64,000 nt of DNA, from assembly GCA_002189035.1 (NCBI GenBank), contig NEEC01000013.1, forward strand, positions 2,790,001 to 2,854,000, read 5' to 3'. How positions within the stretch are numbered: the stretch's first letter is position 1; each line of letters begins with the position of its first letter. The position numbers were made by a program, and so were the translations under genes. This document shows, piece by piece, positions 1 through 11,179 of the stretch. The stretch comes from Utricularia gibba. Taxonomy: Eukaryota; Streptophyta; Magnoliopsida; Lamiales; Lentibulariaceae. The notes beneath the pieces were generated by a model. It was not told the DNA's origin. It worked only from the letters and a program-made list of their open reading frames with translations, and did no database searches.

Positions 1-1070
1 TTATGGTAATATAGTTGATGAGCTACATTTATCCATTTCTGGAATATAGTATGTTTTACGATGTGTAAATTAATATATTTGAAATTGAATTGCAAATGAT
101 ATAATAAATGATGAATTTTGAAAACAAAAACGAACATTTATCGTTGGTACAACTAATATTCAAGTATCTCACGAAGCATGGACCAGTGGTCATCGATGAT
201 CAAATTGAATTATTTAAATTGCAGTGGGCTTGTAAATATTGGAATTAAAATTATTAAATTATTAGTGAACTACCTGCCACTTATTTTTTATAATAATTGA
301 CCGTACATTAAAGACTAGAATCTTATATTGTAGGAATCCTGTTGAAAAGAAAATGATTATAAAAATAAGAAAGAATTTAATAATATAAGAAGTGGCAGTG
401 GAGTAACCGTTTTGTTGTTGTTTTATTGCGGAAGTGCAAGGAACCTAGAGGGGGAAACCACGTAGCACAAAACACCAGCATCGCCACATGCCTCCACATG
501 AAAGAGTTTCGTTACTTGTAGGTCAATTATAGAGCTCGTATGGAAGAATCCCGATTGTTTTTTTGCTTCTTGTTGTATTATGGGAGTGGGTAGTGGTATC
601 AGGGAAGCAAATCTCGGACAATAAAACGGTGTGGGCTGACGGCTGTCTGGAGAAAGAAAAGGGAAGTGGAGGGCGGGGGGAAGGAAAGCTACTGTTTTTT
701 ACGCATTCGGTTACTGACTTTGGTTTTGAGGGGTTTTGGGAAGGGGAAAAGATGTTGATGGGAGTTGAGGCTGAGTTCAGTCGAGTTTGCTTCTCGTGTA
801 TGTGATGTCCATTCTTCTTTGTCCTTCCAATCAACTGTCTAGATTCCAAGCTGTTGTCCGTCCATTCATGATGAAGATAGATGATAGCCCGCCTTGTCAT
901 TAATGCGGATTTTACAATTTGGCAGATCCGTGTGGTGGGTTTTTGCATTTTTTCGAGATGTACAATGAAGATTTCTTTTTTGTTCTGTAATTAGAATGCG
1001 GGAGTGAAAGACGGCGCCTTCTGGCTCTTGTTTCTTTTCCAGATCTGCAGTTGTCTGCGTGTCTGAAGTA
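1..1070. promoter_or_regulatory. AT-rich upstream region and 5' leader of the STICHEL-like gene
   Basis: No gene is supported here. The first 400 bases are AT-rich and featureless. The stretch from about 480 to 1070 is GC-richer and directly precedes the STICHEL-like start codon. A polypyrimidine tract ending in CAG at about 1031-1042 looks like a 3' splice site, so a leader intron is possible. Open frames on the minus strand at 523-948 have low-complexity composition and are not supported. Confidence 0.4.
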
Positions 1071-4000
1071 ATGGGTTCAGTGGATAAGGATTCCTGTGGC
1101 GGTATTTATCCAAGCAACCTTCATCTGAAGAGAGAACTAACTCAAATTCGCAAAGCTGCCAGAGTGTTGAGGGACCCCGGGACTTCTTGTGCTTCCGTGA
1201 AGCAGACTCCTTTTTCTTCGAAAACACTTTCCAAGCAACGTCACTATGGTTACTGCGAAGGTAGCCGTGGTTCTCGGATTGCAGGGCAAATTGAGAACAA
1301 TGATGATAACGTAGCTGATGGAAAAGGGACCTTGAGTGCGTGGGAGAAAGAGAAGAGGATCTCCCTGTGTAACTGGGAGAGGGATTTAAGGGGCAGGCAG
1401 AATGGGAAAGTATTTGATGATGGGATTAGTGAAGGGCAGGAGTTGTTTTCAGGCCGTGATGAAGAAATGGACGCGGTTAGCTTGAGTGATGCCAGGTATG
1501 GTGGTGGCAATGAGTGCAAGAGTGATACTTGGTTCAATGAGAAGTATGCTTCTATGGGACTGAAGTGTAGAGAGTCCAGTTTCACTCCTCCTGTTCGCAG
1601 AGCGATCAAGCAGAAGCCAAGAAAAAGTTGTTCTGGAGTGCGTGTGAAGCATCAGAACGTGAAAACGGAGAAGCAAAAGGCATGGAGTAGACATGGGAAA
1701 CGCAATGCGGATGGTGCGTCTTGTGTAGGTTTGCCAAGAGACGATTTTAGGAATTTGGTCTGTCAGTTGGGGGACACTGAGCAGGACTATGAGAACTATG
1801 AAGATGTGAAAAGAGAGTCTGCAACTTCACCTTTTCTAGCTGGATTCAAGAATACTGGATGGAAGCATTCCTCGATGAAATTTTTAAAGGGTCGTGGGAA
1901 GGATGATGATTCCATTTCTTTCAGTACCCCTGCACTGTCCACGAGCTCTTACCACAACAATGCAGTTGTAAATCCTTGTCCCGATTCGTGGGATGCAGCA
2001 ACAGGTTCTTTGAATGATGCTGATGATGAAGTAGATGATCAGTGGGATTTCCTGGGACGCAAGGGATGTGGTATTTCTTGCTACTGGTCCAAGAGGTCAA
2101 CCCCGAAGTCCAGAGGAGGGTATGGGAGTTGTTGCTCACCATCCCTTTCTGAGATCTTGAAAAGGAAAGGCAGCAGCATGATGTGCCTAAAGCAGCATCC
2201 CAGAAAGCATAATTGTTCACCTTTAAGTTCCACGAATAGGAGACTTCATTCTGGAACATTAGCTCAAAGCCTCGTCCCACTTCTTTCTAATGGTAACAAC
2301 AGGCGGAGGCTGTCATCATCAGATAGTGGGAGTAGCGACAATGATAGCTCGATGAATCTCAGAGAGCTTCACCTTGAAGCAATCAGCCCCTTGGATCGAA
2401 GAAGACTGTCTTCAGCTTGTAGAAATCAACAAGGTTCTGAACTACTATCTCTTTATGATCAGGTTGATGATGAAAATACAAGAAGCTTGAGCCATAAATA
2501 TAGACCTATTCTTTTTGATGAATTAGTTGGGCAGAATATAGTTGTTCATTCACTAAGGACTGCAGTTTCAAGGGGCAGAATCGCCTCGGTTTATCTTTTT
2601 CATGGTCCCCGGGGACAGGGAAATCTTCAACAGCAAGAGTGTTTGCTGCCGCACTAAATTGCCTTGCCATTGAAGGGGCAAAGCCTTGTGGGGTGTGCAG
2701 GGCATGTAAAAACTTTGTATCTGGTAAGAGCAGCTACCTGTTAGAAGCTGATGGATGCAACAGAAAAGGAATCAGCAACATGAGGAATCATATGAAAAGC
2801 CTCTTGGCTGCTCATCCATCATCTTTTAAAGATTTCAAGGTTTTTGTTATTGAGGAATGCCATTTGTTGCCGTCAAAGGCATGGCTGTCGTTTCTTCATC
2901 TTCTGGAAAAACCATTTCCTCGTGTTGTTTTCATATTCATTACAACAGATGCTGATAGTATACCACAGAGTATATTGTCCCGCTGCCAAAGACATCTTTT
3001 CAGCAAAATTGCTACTGGTGAAATAATAGCTCGTCTAATGAAGATATCTGCCAGTGAGAACTTGGACATAGAATCAAATGCGCTAGAGTTGATTGCTTCC
3101 AATGCAGATGGCTCCCTTCGTGATGCTGAAACCATGCTAGACCAGTTGAGTTTGCTGGGAAAGAGAATCACCATCTCCTTAGTCAATGATCTTGTGAGTT
3201 CACTTTGCCCTCTCTTTCCTTGAATTCGGTTTAGAAGAAATATTGTCCTAAATACCATGTGATTATACAATGCAGATGGGGGTGTCTCTGATGAGAAATT
3301 ACTGGAGCTGCTGGAGCTTGCCATGTCATCTAACACAACAGAAACTGTGATACGAGCGCGTGAGCTGCTGGACTCAGGTGTCGATCCTGTTGTTCTTATG
3401 TCTCAGATGGCAACTCTTATCGTAGACATGATTGCTGGAACTCGTGCTGGTGCTGTAGGAAAGTTTGGTTCTTTTTTGAATGGACAAAGCTGTAAGTAAT
3501 CCACTTGTTTGTAAATAAAAACAGAGTAACCCCTGAGTTCCATGTAAATGCTTTTGGTTTATTTCAGTGACAGAACTAGAAGTAACCAGGCTGAAGCATG
3601 CATTAGCCGTTCTCTCTGATGCAGAGAAGCACCTCAGATTTTCACCTGAGCGTTCTACTTGGTTTAAAGCTACCCTTTTGCATTTGGGTTCTCTGCCTGC
3701 ATCAGATCAAAGTCATTCAGGAAGCAGTCGAAGGCCAAGCTCGAAGGTGATCGGAGAGGACCACAGCTGTGTGCTCAGACAAGGCACCCCTTTGAACAGA
3801 AGATCTGATGCTCATTTGATAGCGGGACATTCACCTTCTCCAAACCCAACATCGGGTCCTCGGAGCTCGACCGGCAAAGATGGTGCAGTTAATACTTCTA
3901 AAAATGAGCCTGCTGAAGCAGCAACCTCTCTGCTAGATGAACGGCCAGTCTTCAAATGCATGGACTCGAAGATGTTGAGTAACATTTGGAATTGTTGCAT

Positions 4001-5053
4001 CGAGAACTGCCGTTCCAGTACACTGAGACAGCTTCTTCATGCGAATGGAAGGCTTGTGTCAATTTCTGAAATCAAAGGTGAACTCACTGATCTAAATCTT
4101 TCAGAAGTGGTTGATGGTTTTATGCATAGTTTTGTGATTTGTCATGCAGGTGGCCTTCTCGTACATATAGCATTCTCAGACAGGAACATCAGAACCAGAG
4201 CTGAAGGCTTCATTAGCAGCATCACAAACTCTTTAGAAGTTGCTTTGCAGCAAAATGTGGAGGTTAAGATCATCCTTTTACCCGAATCTCTTGTCCTGGA
4301 GCCATCCAGGGCATCGACTGGTAGAAGTTTCAATCCTGTGGAGAACCAGGAGTATTCCAGGGATGCCTGGATGGGCACTCCACAAGAGAGCAAGCCTGAC
4401 TTGCCGGATCAGCGAATCGAATCCATCATCCATGACCAGAGAATGGAAGCCACACGGCTGCAGGCAATGGAGAAGAACACACCTGGTTCTGCAGTCCGTG
4501 TCAGGCCTGAAAGGAATCAAGTCCTGCCTCAGGATAATGGGTTGGATTCGGTGACCTCAGATGTTCCCCTCCAAAAATGGAAAGGTGAGCTGGATCAGGA
4601 GATCAAAGCCTTCAGAATCAGCAACGCAGCGGTGAACCAGAAAGAACAACAAACACTCCAGAGAATCAACTGTCGCCCTCCCAAATCTCCATGTTTGTTG
4701 CAAAATAGAAGCTTGGTGAGCAATTTCAGCTTGGACAACATGTAAGTGAATAGCCCATGAAATCACAAATGTCAGAGTTTTGCAGCTAGTCTCATAGTAA
4801 CCATGTCTACAGGGGATATGAATCAGGATCAGCAAAACCACCAGGCTGTGGTGGAATATTCTGCTGGAACAACAGGAGGCCTCAAGGAAGAGTTAAGGTA
4901 AAGGCATCAACTTCATACCAAATTCAGCTTCGGTTTGATCCCACCAAACCCTCGTCGCAAATGCAGGGAAAAATGAGCAAGAACAAGAGCAGCCAGATTT
5001 CATGTTTTGGAGGGTGTGGGAAAGCAGGAAGAGACAGAGAACACCATAGATGA
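1071..5053 (+). CDS. STICHEL-like protein (DNA polymerase III gamma/tau-like AAA+ protein), frameshifted in this sequence
   Basis: Homologue of Arabidopsis STICHEL, the plant protein that controls trichome branching and contains a region like the bacterial clamp-loader gamma/tau ATPase. Exons are 1071-3193, 3276-3491, 3568-4741 and 4813-5053. A possible further in-frame 69-base intron lies at 4898-4966. The N-terminal 470 residues are basic, Ser-rich and poorly conserved. The AAA+ region begins near residue 478 with HKYRPILFDELVGQ and includes a Cys-rich zinc-binding stretch (CGVCRAC). Two single-base deletions interrupt the frame: one inside the Walker A motif at 2607-2614 (CCCCGGGG before ACAGGGAAA) and one in the G5 run at 3278-3282. 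Adding one base at each gives phase-consistent exons and a protein of about 1251 residues, close to the family length. The rest of the gene is intact, so I treat it as functional with sequencing errors. A pseudogene is the alternative. Confidence 0.85.
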
Positions 5054-5796
5054 CAGCCATTTGTTCCTTAGATTGGGACTAATCCTAATCCGCCCTTTTG
5101 TTGGTTTATAAGACAAGACTCAGAAAAACTGCTTCTTTCGAGCATGTATCTTTCAGCTCGGCTGCTGGTTCCCATACATGCGAAGCATTGGATGCTCTTT
5201 TAGGTTGCTCCTTTCGGTGTCGGTGTTATCTAAATAAAGTTGTAATAAAAAAATAAAAAATAAATGTAAATACAGTATATATAATCATATATATATATAT
5301 ATATACATTAATGAATTAATTTTAAAACGGAAAAACCTCTATTTTTTGAGAATAGGAAATATGTATGTGAGTTGGGCTTGACAGGCTGGAAAAACGGGTA
5401 ATAAAATTATTTAATATCTCAATTTAATACTGGTGGAATTTTATAAAGATCCCCTCCCTCGTTAGGCATAAATTAGGGTTACCTGTGAATCTGGCTGCTG
5501 AAGCCGCCGCGTGAAGTCTTGGGGTTCTCGAAAGGACGTCAACGGCGTTTCAGCGTTCTTGCCACGGGATAGCTCCACGGCGTCGCTTCCGCAAGGCGAT
5601 TGTTGCAGCGACAAAAGGCGGTTATTGCTTTTAAGGGATTTGATTTTGAGGTAACGTATTTTCTTTTGGATTTTTTGATGGGGAGAAGTCATTTCTGTTT
5701 TTTTTTTTTGTGTTTTACATTGTTTTTCATGTTTCAGTTGAATTTGGAATTGCTGGATCAAATCATAAGGGTGCGTTCCGTTGAGGCTAGAGAGCA
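5054..5796. other. Intergenic: STICHEL 3' region, AT microsatellite, RRN3 5' leader
   Basis: The 3' end of the STICHEL-like transcript is followed by an AT-rich stretch that includes a TA dinucleotide microsatellite at about 5286-5306. The last 300 bases are the probable RRN3 leader. They contain GTAACG at 5650 and a pyrimidine tract ending in CAG at 5738, compatible with a leader intron. Confidence 0.45.
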
Positions 5797-8700
5797 ATGG
5801 GTGCACCTGTTGTGAACGAGCTCAGTTTAGCAGATGTTGAGTTGGAGGACCATGTACGTGCTGCGCTGAAGGCTGCTGCGCAGGTATTAGTTCATGTGTT
5901 TATTGTGATCCTTATAATGTAGAGAACCATAACTTGCTAATTGTGGTTTCTACTTTCGTAGGGTAATAATGATTTTTACAATCAACTTCTGGGTGTGATG
6001 CACTCTAAGGAACGCCTTTCTGCAGAGGAGGTTGCTCTTCTTGTGGTATGTTGTTTGCCCTATAATATTTGGTAATTATGCTTTGGTCTCTGATTTCATT
6101 TTTTTATATGAGGCAGACATGTCTGAGGGCTGTTAGTGGGGCAGTTTCATCTATTGACATTGTGCATCATCACGCTCTCCTGGCTGCGGTAGTTACTGCA
6201 TTCGATTCTTACTTAAGTTCTTTCAATTTTTTATATTTGTAACTTTAATGCTTTCTGGCATATCAGGTACTCGGAATGAGTTTCTGGGATTATGGAATCG
6301 ATGTCATGGATGTGCTTGTAGAGTTCATTGTGTCACTGGTATGCATGGTGCATTAGCCATCTCCTTCCTAATCATGGCTATGACTCTAATGATATTTTTG
6401 TGTTTGGATACTGCGAATAGGCTTCGTCAAGTGGGGAATCTGTTGACTTATGCTTGGAAATGCTTGTATCCAATTTTATGCCACGTTCTGCGCGTTATTC
6501 TGAAGAGTATTTGAAGAGACCTCAAGGTTTAGCAAAGAAAGCCCAAGTCCTGGATCGGGTTCATTCTACCTTAACAAATATTGCAAATATAGTTCCATTT
6601 TCACCTGTTCGGCTTGGAATAATAGTCAAAGACAAAATGCCAAGTATTCTCCAAAAAGAACATGTGAGATCACTCCTTCCAACTCCTTATTTAATTTGTT
6701 GTCTTTTACTTATTTTATGTTATTGGAGGCCCTGGGAGGAACCCCAATTGCCCTCACTCGTACTTGTTAGTTTCCACATTCTAGGGAATGAATGCGTTGT
6801 TTTTTTTTGTTAGCTGTGTTTTCTGAAGCAGCTAATGGAACCTTACATGAGTTTATATGCGCAATAACGTTCTATGAGCCTCTTAACTTCCACCATTGGA
6901 ACATTTTTGTGAGGAATATCCTGGTTTCGGTTAGATTCTGATGTAGGGCCTGTACTCTGATGCCATGTTGTTACTAGAACATAAAAAGGAAGTTTGATTT
7001 CTTGACATTTTCTGGAATGTACTTTGTTGTTTTATATGCACATGGATCAAATGATCCACATTGTCACATTACCCGTGACAAAAAGCTTATCTTGTTTGTA
7101 TCATAGTTTATGTTTAGCCATAACAGGTCCTTGAATTGGTATCAAAAGTTAGATTGCCCAGTGACTGCCTTATGGTGGCTACTGGATGCAGATTCCGCCA
7201 GTGGATTTAATCAGAGAAGATTTTTTCAGCAGTGGGTCATGGCATGCCATGGCCCAGATGCGCTTCCCGCACCACTTTGATTATGGAAAGACTCCCAAAT
7301 ATGGGTCATGCTCCTTGGATGATTCTTTTTGAGACATCCAAGTGGGTTATGAAAAAAATGCCCCTTAGCCCCTTTCTCTTCTCTATAAAATGAGTTTCAG
7401 GTATTCTGCTGTAGTCACCTTTTGTATAGCTTGTCATATTAATCATTCAAGTGAACAGTTGTCAGTGTGAGGTTTTGTATTTCAACGTGCTGCTGGATTT
7501 AAAGGCAAGACCTTTACATCAGATTCCATGGCTGTCCCTCCCAAGCCAGAGGGATGTGCTATATTAGCGAAAATACTTCACTTTTTTAAAAATTGAATAT
7601 GGATAGAGCAATCCATAATAGACCCTTAAAATGCCCATTGACTACCCTGCTGTGACTACTTGGTTGCTCCCAAAGGTTTGAATGCCAGTGACTGCCTTGT
7701 GGTGACTGACTACTGGATGTTCCTCGTTCTCACTTTTGATTGTGGATACCCTTAAAATGGCTTTTCCTGGATGGTCGTTCTTGAGACGTCCAAGTGTTTA
7801 TGTAAAAAACTGCCCCTTTTGCCATTTCTTCTTCCTCTTTTTTCAGGTGCCATGTTGCCCTTTTTTCCCATGCATCCTTGCCTCCCACTTAAATTTTATG
7901 TGCAAATTTAAACTCTAGAGTTTATCCTTTAGTAACGCTTACAGGGCGAGCATATTGGCTTTTGTTTTCACTGATGTTACATATACAATAAATCTACATA
8001 CATTGTTATGGATGTTTTGTAGAACCCCGGCCACTTTTTGGTTCTGATTAGTGTTATAACTGAGTACTAGGATATGATATTGTTTCTTTTTTATTTGTAG
8101 TTGATGTCTATGTATGTGGAGAATATACTGATACTGGAGGGTGGTGTGATGGGAGACATTCTTGGTCGCACAGTTCTCATTGCCCTAGTTGACAGACTCA
8201 TTGACCTGGATGTAAGTGAATCAGCGTCCTAACTGGTCTGTGATTTGCGAGGTTGCTGCGGTATGAACTATGTTTTCCCTTGCAGGTAGAACTCACATGG
8301 GACGATATTCTGCAAGAAGATTTCTGCAAGGGTGTCTTTGATATGGATTTGGAGGACTTTGAGGGACATGTGGAGTATCATAATGATGATTCCTCTGAGG
8401 TTCGTTGCCTTGACTTCTTCTCAAAATGCTAGTTAAACTTTTTTGCGGAAAGGGTTAGAGACCCAAAATCCATGTTGTACATTAACAAGATGAATACTTT
8501 CCAGATGGCAAGAGAAGCATTATTTCAAAATATTTTTTGCGGAAGCAACGTAGTAGTTGCACAGAAGTTAGATAGCCTGATGGTACTTACGTTTGAGCAC
8601 CTTCAAGCCTGTTATGATTCTGGGCGTTTATCTCAGGTATAGTCTTGCATTGTGTATAGCTTCTTTGATTGCTCCTTGGAAGCTGAAATTGTTTTAATCC

Positions 8701-10205
8701 TCTAAATGCTTTAGGTGTTTGACACCCTCATTCTGTCATTTAAGAAGACCATACTGACAGCCTATAAATCTAAGTTTGCCCAGGTAACTTAGATTTCTGT
8801 GCTTCAAATCATTGTTTTTTCCTGGACTTTATGTTTTTGCTTTCGCAGTTGCTTTCTCCCCTCACTGGTTATTTACCTCCTATTTGCGCAGTTTATTATG
8901 TTCTATGCTTGCTCTCTGGATCCTGAAAATTGTGGGGAGTTCTTTGCTAATGAGGTGCTCAATATATTCTTGGGCAATGAAAACCCCGAATGGAGGTAAG
9001 AACTGTTTAATGGAGCCGGTTTTAGAACATCTTCATTCCTTGTTAAGATCCTCAAAATACTTGCCTTTTCTGTATGCTTTTTGAACTGACCTTCACTTTT
9101 TGTGTTGCAGAATGAGCGCTGTTGCCTATCTTGCTAGTTATTTATCACGGGCAAAGTTTCTCTCCGCCCATTTTGTGGCTACTATCCTAGAAAGGTTATC
9201 AATACTGCTTACTCTCCGCTCCTTCAGGATGAATGACATAAATACTGAATACCTTGTGTAATATTTACTATACCACTTTTCAGGGTGGTCGATTGGTGTT
9301 TTCAATACTGCAAGGTCCATGAGGGCAGCAGCTATCCTAAAAACCATAGTGTATTTTATGCTGGATGTCAGGTAGGTAATTATAGCTTTCCATGATTTTT
9401 GTCTGGTAAGCTAAAGATGCATGCTTTTTCATAATCTTATTTTCTAGTGTTTTTTTTCTACCTTACCTACCAAGTCTTCCCTTGCAGGCAATCATGTATG
9501 TGCTTTGCTTTCGCATGAAACAAATGCTTGTTATCCCTCGTTTTAATTCTGGGCGGCTATTAAAGCGTATCGAGGACATCTTGGGACATCCATTGAAACC
9601 CATGCAGGTAAATGCATCTAGTTATCTTGTCGACCACTTATTCCCTCTTTTTGATGCATGTTCTGGTATGACCATAACTTGGCACTGCGATGGATACCTC
9701 CCAGGTTTGCCTGCCGTCTATCGTAGAGGAATTCGTCCATCTGGCAAGGAAAGCCAGTTTATTCCCTTCCCTTGAAACCTTCGTTTGCCAGAGCCGCATG
9801 GATCTAGAAAACTGCCGGAGTTTTGGCGGAGTACAAAGGCTAGACATGTTCTTCCCATTTGACCCCTGCTTGTTGAGGAAAAGTGACAGGTTTGTTTACA
9901 TCCCACCTCCTCTAGTCTGAACCTCGCCTCAGATCCTTCTCCGGCAATGATTGACCTCATTCCTCCGTATGAACAGATACATACGCCCAAGCTACGTGTA
10001 CTGGTCGATGGTGAGAAGCAGTTACGAGGAGGACGACGATGATGAGGAAGAAGGAACCCATGCAGAAGCGGAGGAGTTACAGAGCGGGTTTGATGAATTT
10101 GAGTGCTCGCTGGATAAAATGTCCATCACACCTACACCCGGTAACGGTAGTATGCTGAAAATGCCCTCCAGGATCAGACCTTCAACAAGCCCAGAGTCAT
10201 TGTGA
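5797..10205 (+). CDS. RRN3: RNA polymerase I-specific transcription initiation factor RRN3 (TIF-IA)
   Basis: RRN3/TIF-IA binds RNA polymerase I and recruits it to rDNA promoters in the nucleolus; it is the growth-regulated step of rRNA synthesis. The gene has 15 exons: 5797-5883, 5962-6045, 6117-6188, 6267-6338, 6421-6663, 8101-8211, 8286-8399, 8505-8636, 8715-8783, 8892-8995, 9111-9194, 9284-9371, 9488-9607, 9705-9889 and 9977-10205. These join without error into 597 residues. The order of helical HEAT-like segments and landmark strings such as PFDPCLLRKS and SYVYWSMV near the C-terminus match the family. The acidic run EEDDDDEEEG lies in the last 70 residues. The start ATG is the first one after the leader and opens with MGAPVVNELSL. 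Intron 5 (6664-8100) is about ten times longer than the others and is described separately. Confidence 0.93.
6664..8100. repeat. Long RRN3 intron with diverged internal duplication and tRNA-primer-like motifs
   Basis: This intron contains two diverged direct copies of a block of about 150-240 bases, at roughly 7156-7400 and 7684-7850. Both read CAGTGACTGCCTTRTGGTG, then ACTGGATG, a TTTGATTRTGGA stretch, GAGACRTCCAAGTG and finally AAAAAATGCCCCTT-like bases; a weaker third start is at about 7629. Two motifs resemble the initiator-methionine tRNA primer-binding site of plant LTR retroelements: TGGTATCAAAA at 7137-7147, and the opposite orientation CTCTGATGCCATG at 6955-6967. The likely source is an old, rearranged retroelement or insertion. 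No open reading frame of an element survives. Confidence 0.5.
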
Positions 10206-11179
10206 CTGTGAATTCGCATAGCCGTCCGTAGTTGGCATCCTTGTTGTGTAGTACTACAGAACAGGCACAGGATGATGACGAGTGCGGGAACGTTGCTGGC
10301 CAATTTTGTGCCCTTTCTTACCAGCTAACAGACTTCCTGCATTACCATATGTTTCTCTTGGACATGATTCGTCGAAATCCGTGCTTTAGAATTGATTGGT
10401 TAACTGATGAGCTGAATCTGTATTGATTAATGATGATATGATGTATGTTTTATTTTATTAAATTCGAATAATCTAAATCCATTTTAAAATGGGTTTTATT
10501 GGTTCTTTCAGGAATAGAGTATTCGATTTAATTAAAAACAAATCCAAAAAGCCATACGCAAAAGGGAAGGGTGTCTTTCACATCCATTTTGTTCAATTTT
10601 TTAAAAATGGGAATTATTCGGTTTAACTAAAAATGAACCCGACACCGGAAACCCGAAATGTTACCCAAAATGGCATCTTTCACGTCCATTTTTGGACGGC
10701 ATCCCTCCACCCAGGCCTCATCTTCTTCGGATGCTCATGGGCCATTCGTGCACCTCAAAAGTCGATCAACTATTTCAAACGCATGGTGAATTAATTAAGC
10801 GGATTAAGTAGCTGGTTTGACCAATGAATTTGGGTGACGTGGCCCGACGAAGTTGGAGTTTTGTTTTGTATTGGGACTCAAGAAGGATTCTCGGTTGCAG
10901 GGGAGAAAAAGGCAAAGACTGGAGACTTTTTTCCCGGAGGGATGTTCATTTTCCAATTCAAGCTCCAGCGGATCCTTTGTCTTTTCTGCCAACGTGGTTT
11001 TTGCGTTTAATACAACTGGTATTGGGATTTGGTGTGGCAGCAAAGTGCCTGCTGGGTAACTGCATTGCCTGAAAAGTCGCTATCTTTCGAAGTTTTCGTA
11101 GGTGGGTAGTGGCCGTGGACCGTCGATGACATTGCGGGCTGCTGCCTCTTCTCTTCTGTTTAACGGTTCTCCGGTGAAG
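10206..11179. other. Intergenic region between RRN3 and the methionine S-methyltransferase
   Basis: The RRN3 3' end is followed by AT-rich DNA to about 10660. From 10800 onward the composition becomes that of a leader. No RNA gene or repeat is recognisable. The pair of overlapping open frames at 10804-11072, one on each strand, resembles no family I recognise. Confidence 0.4.

Noticed and set aside
1250-1694. Long minus-strand open frames opposite the STICHEL first exon
   Set aside because: They mirror a real coding exon, have biased composition and no family match; shadow frames.
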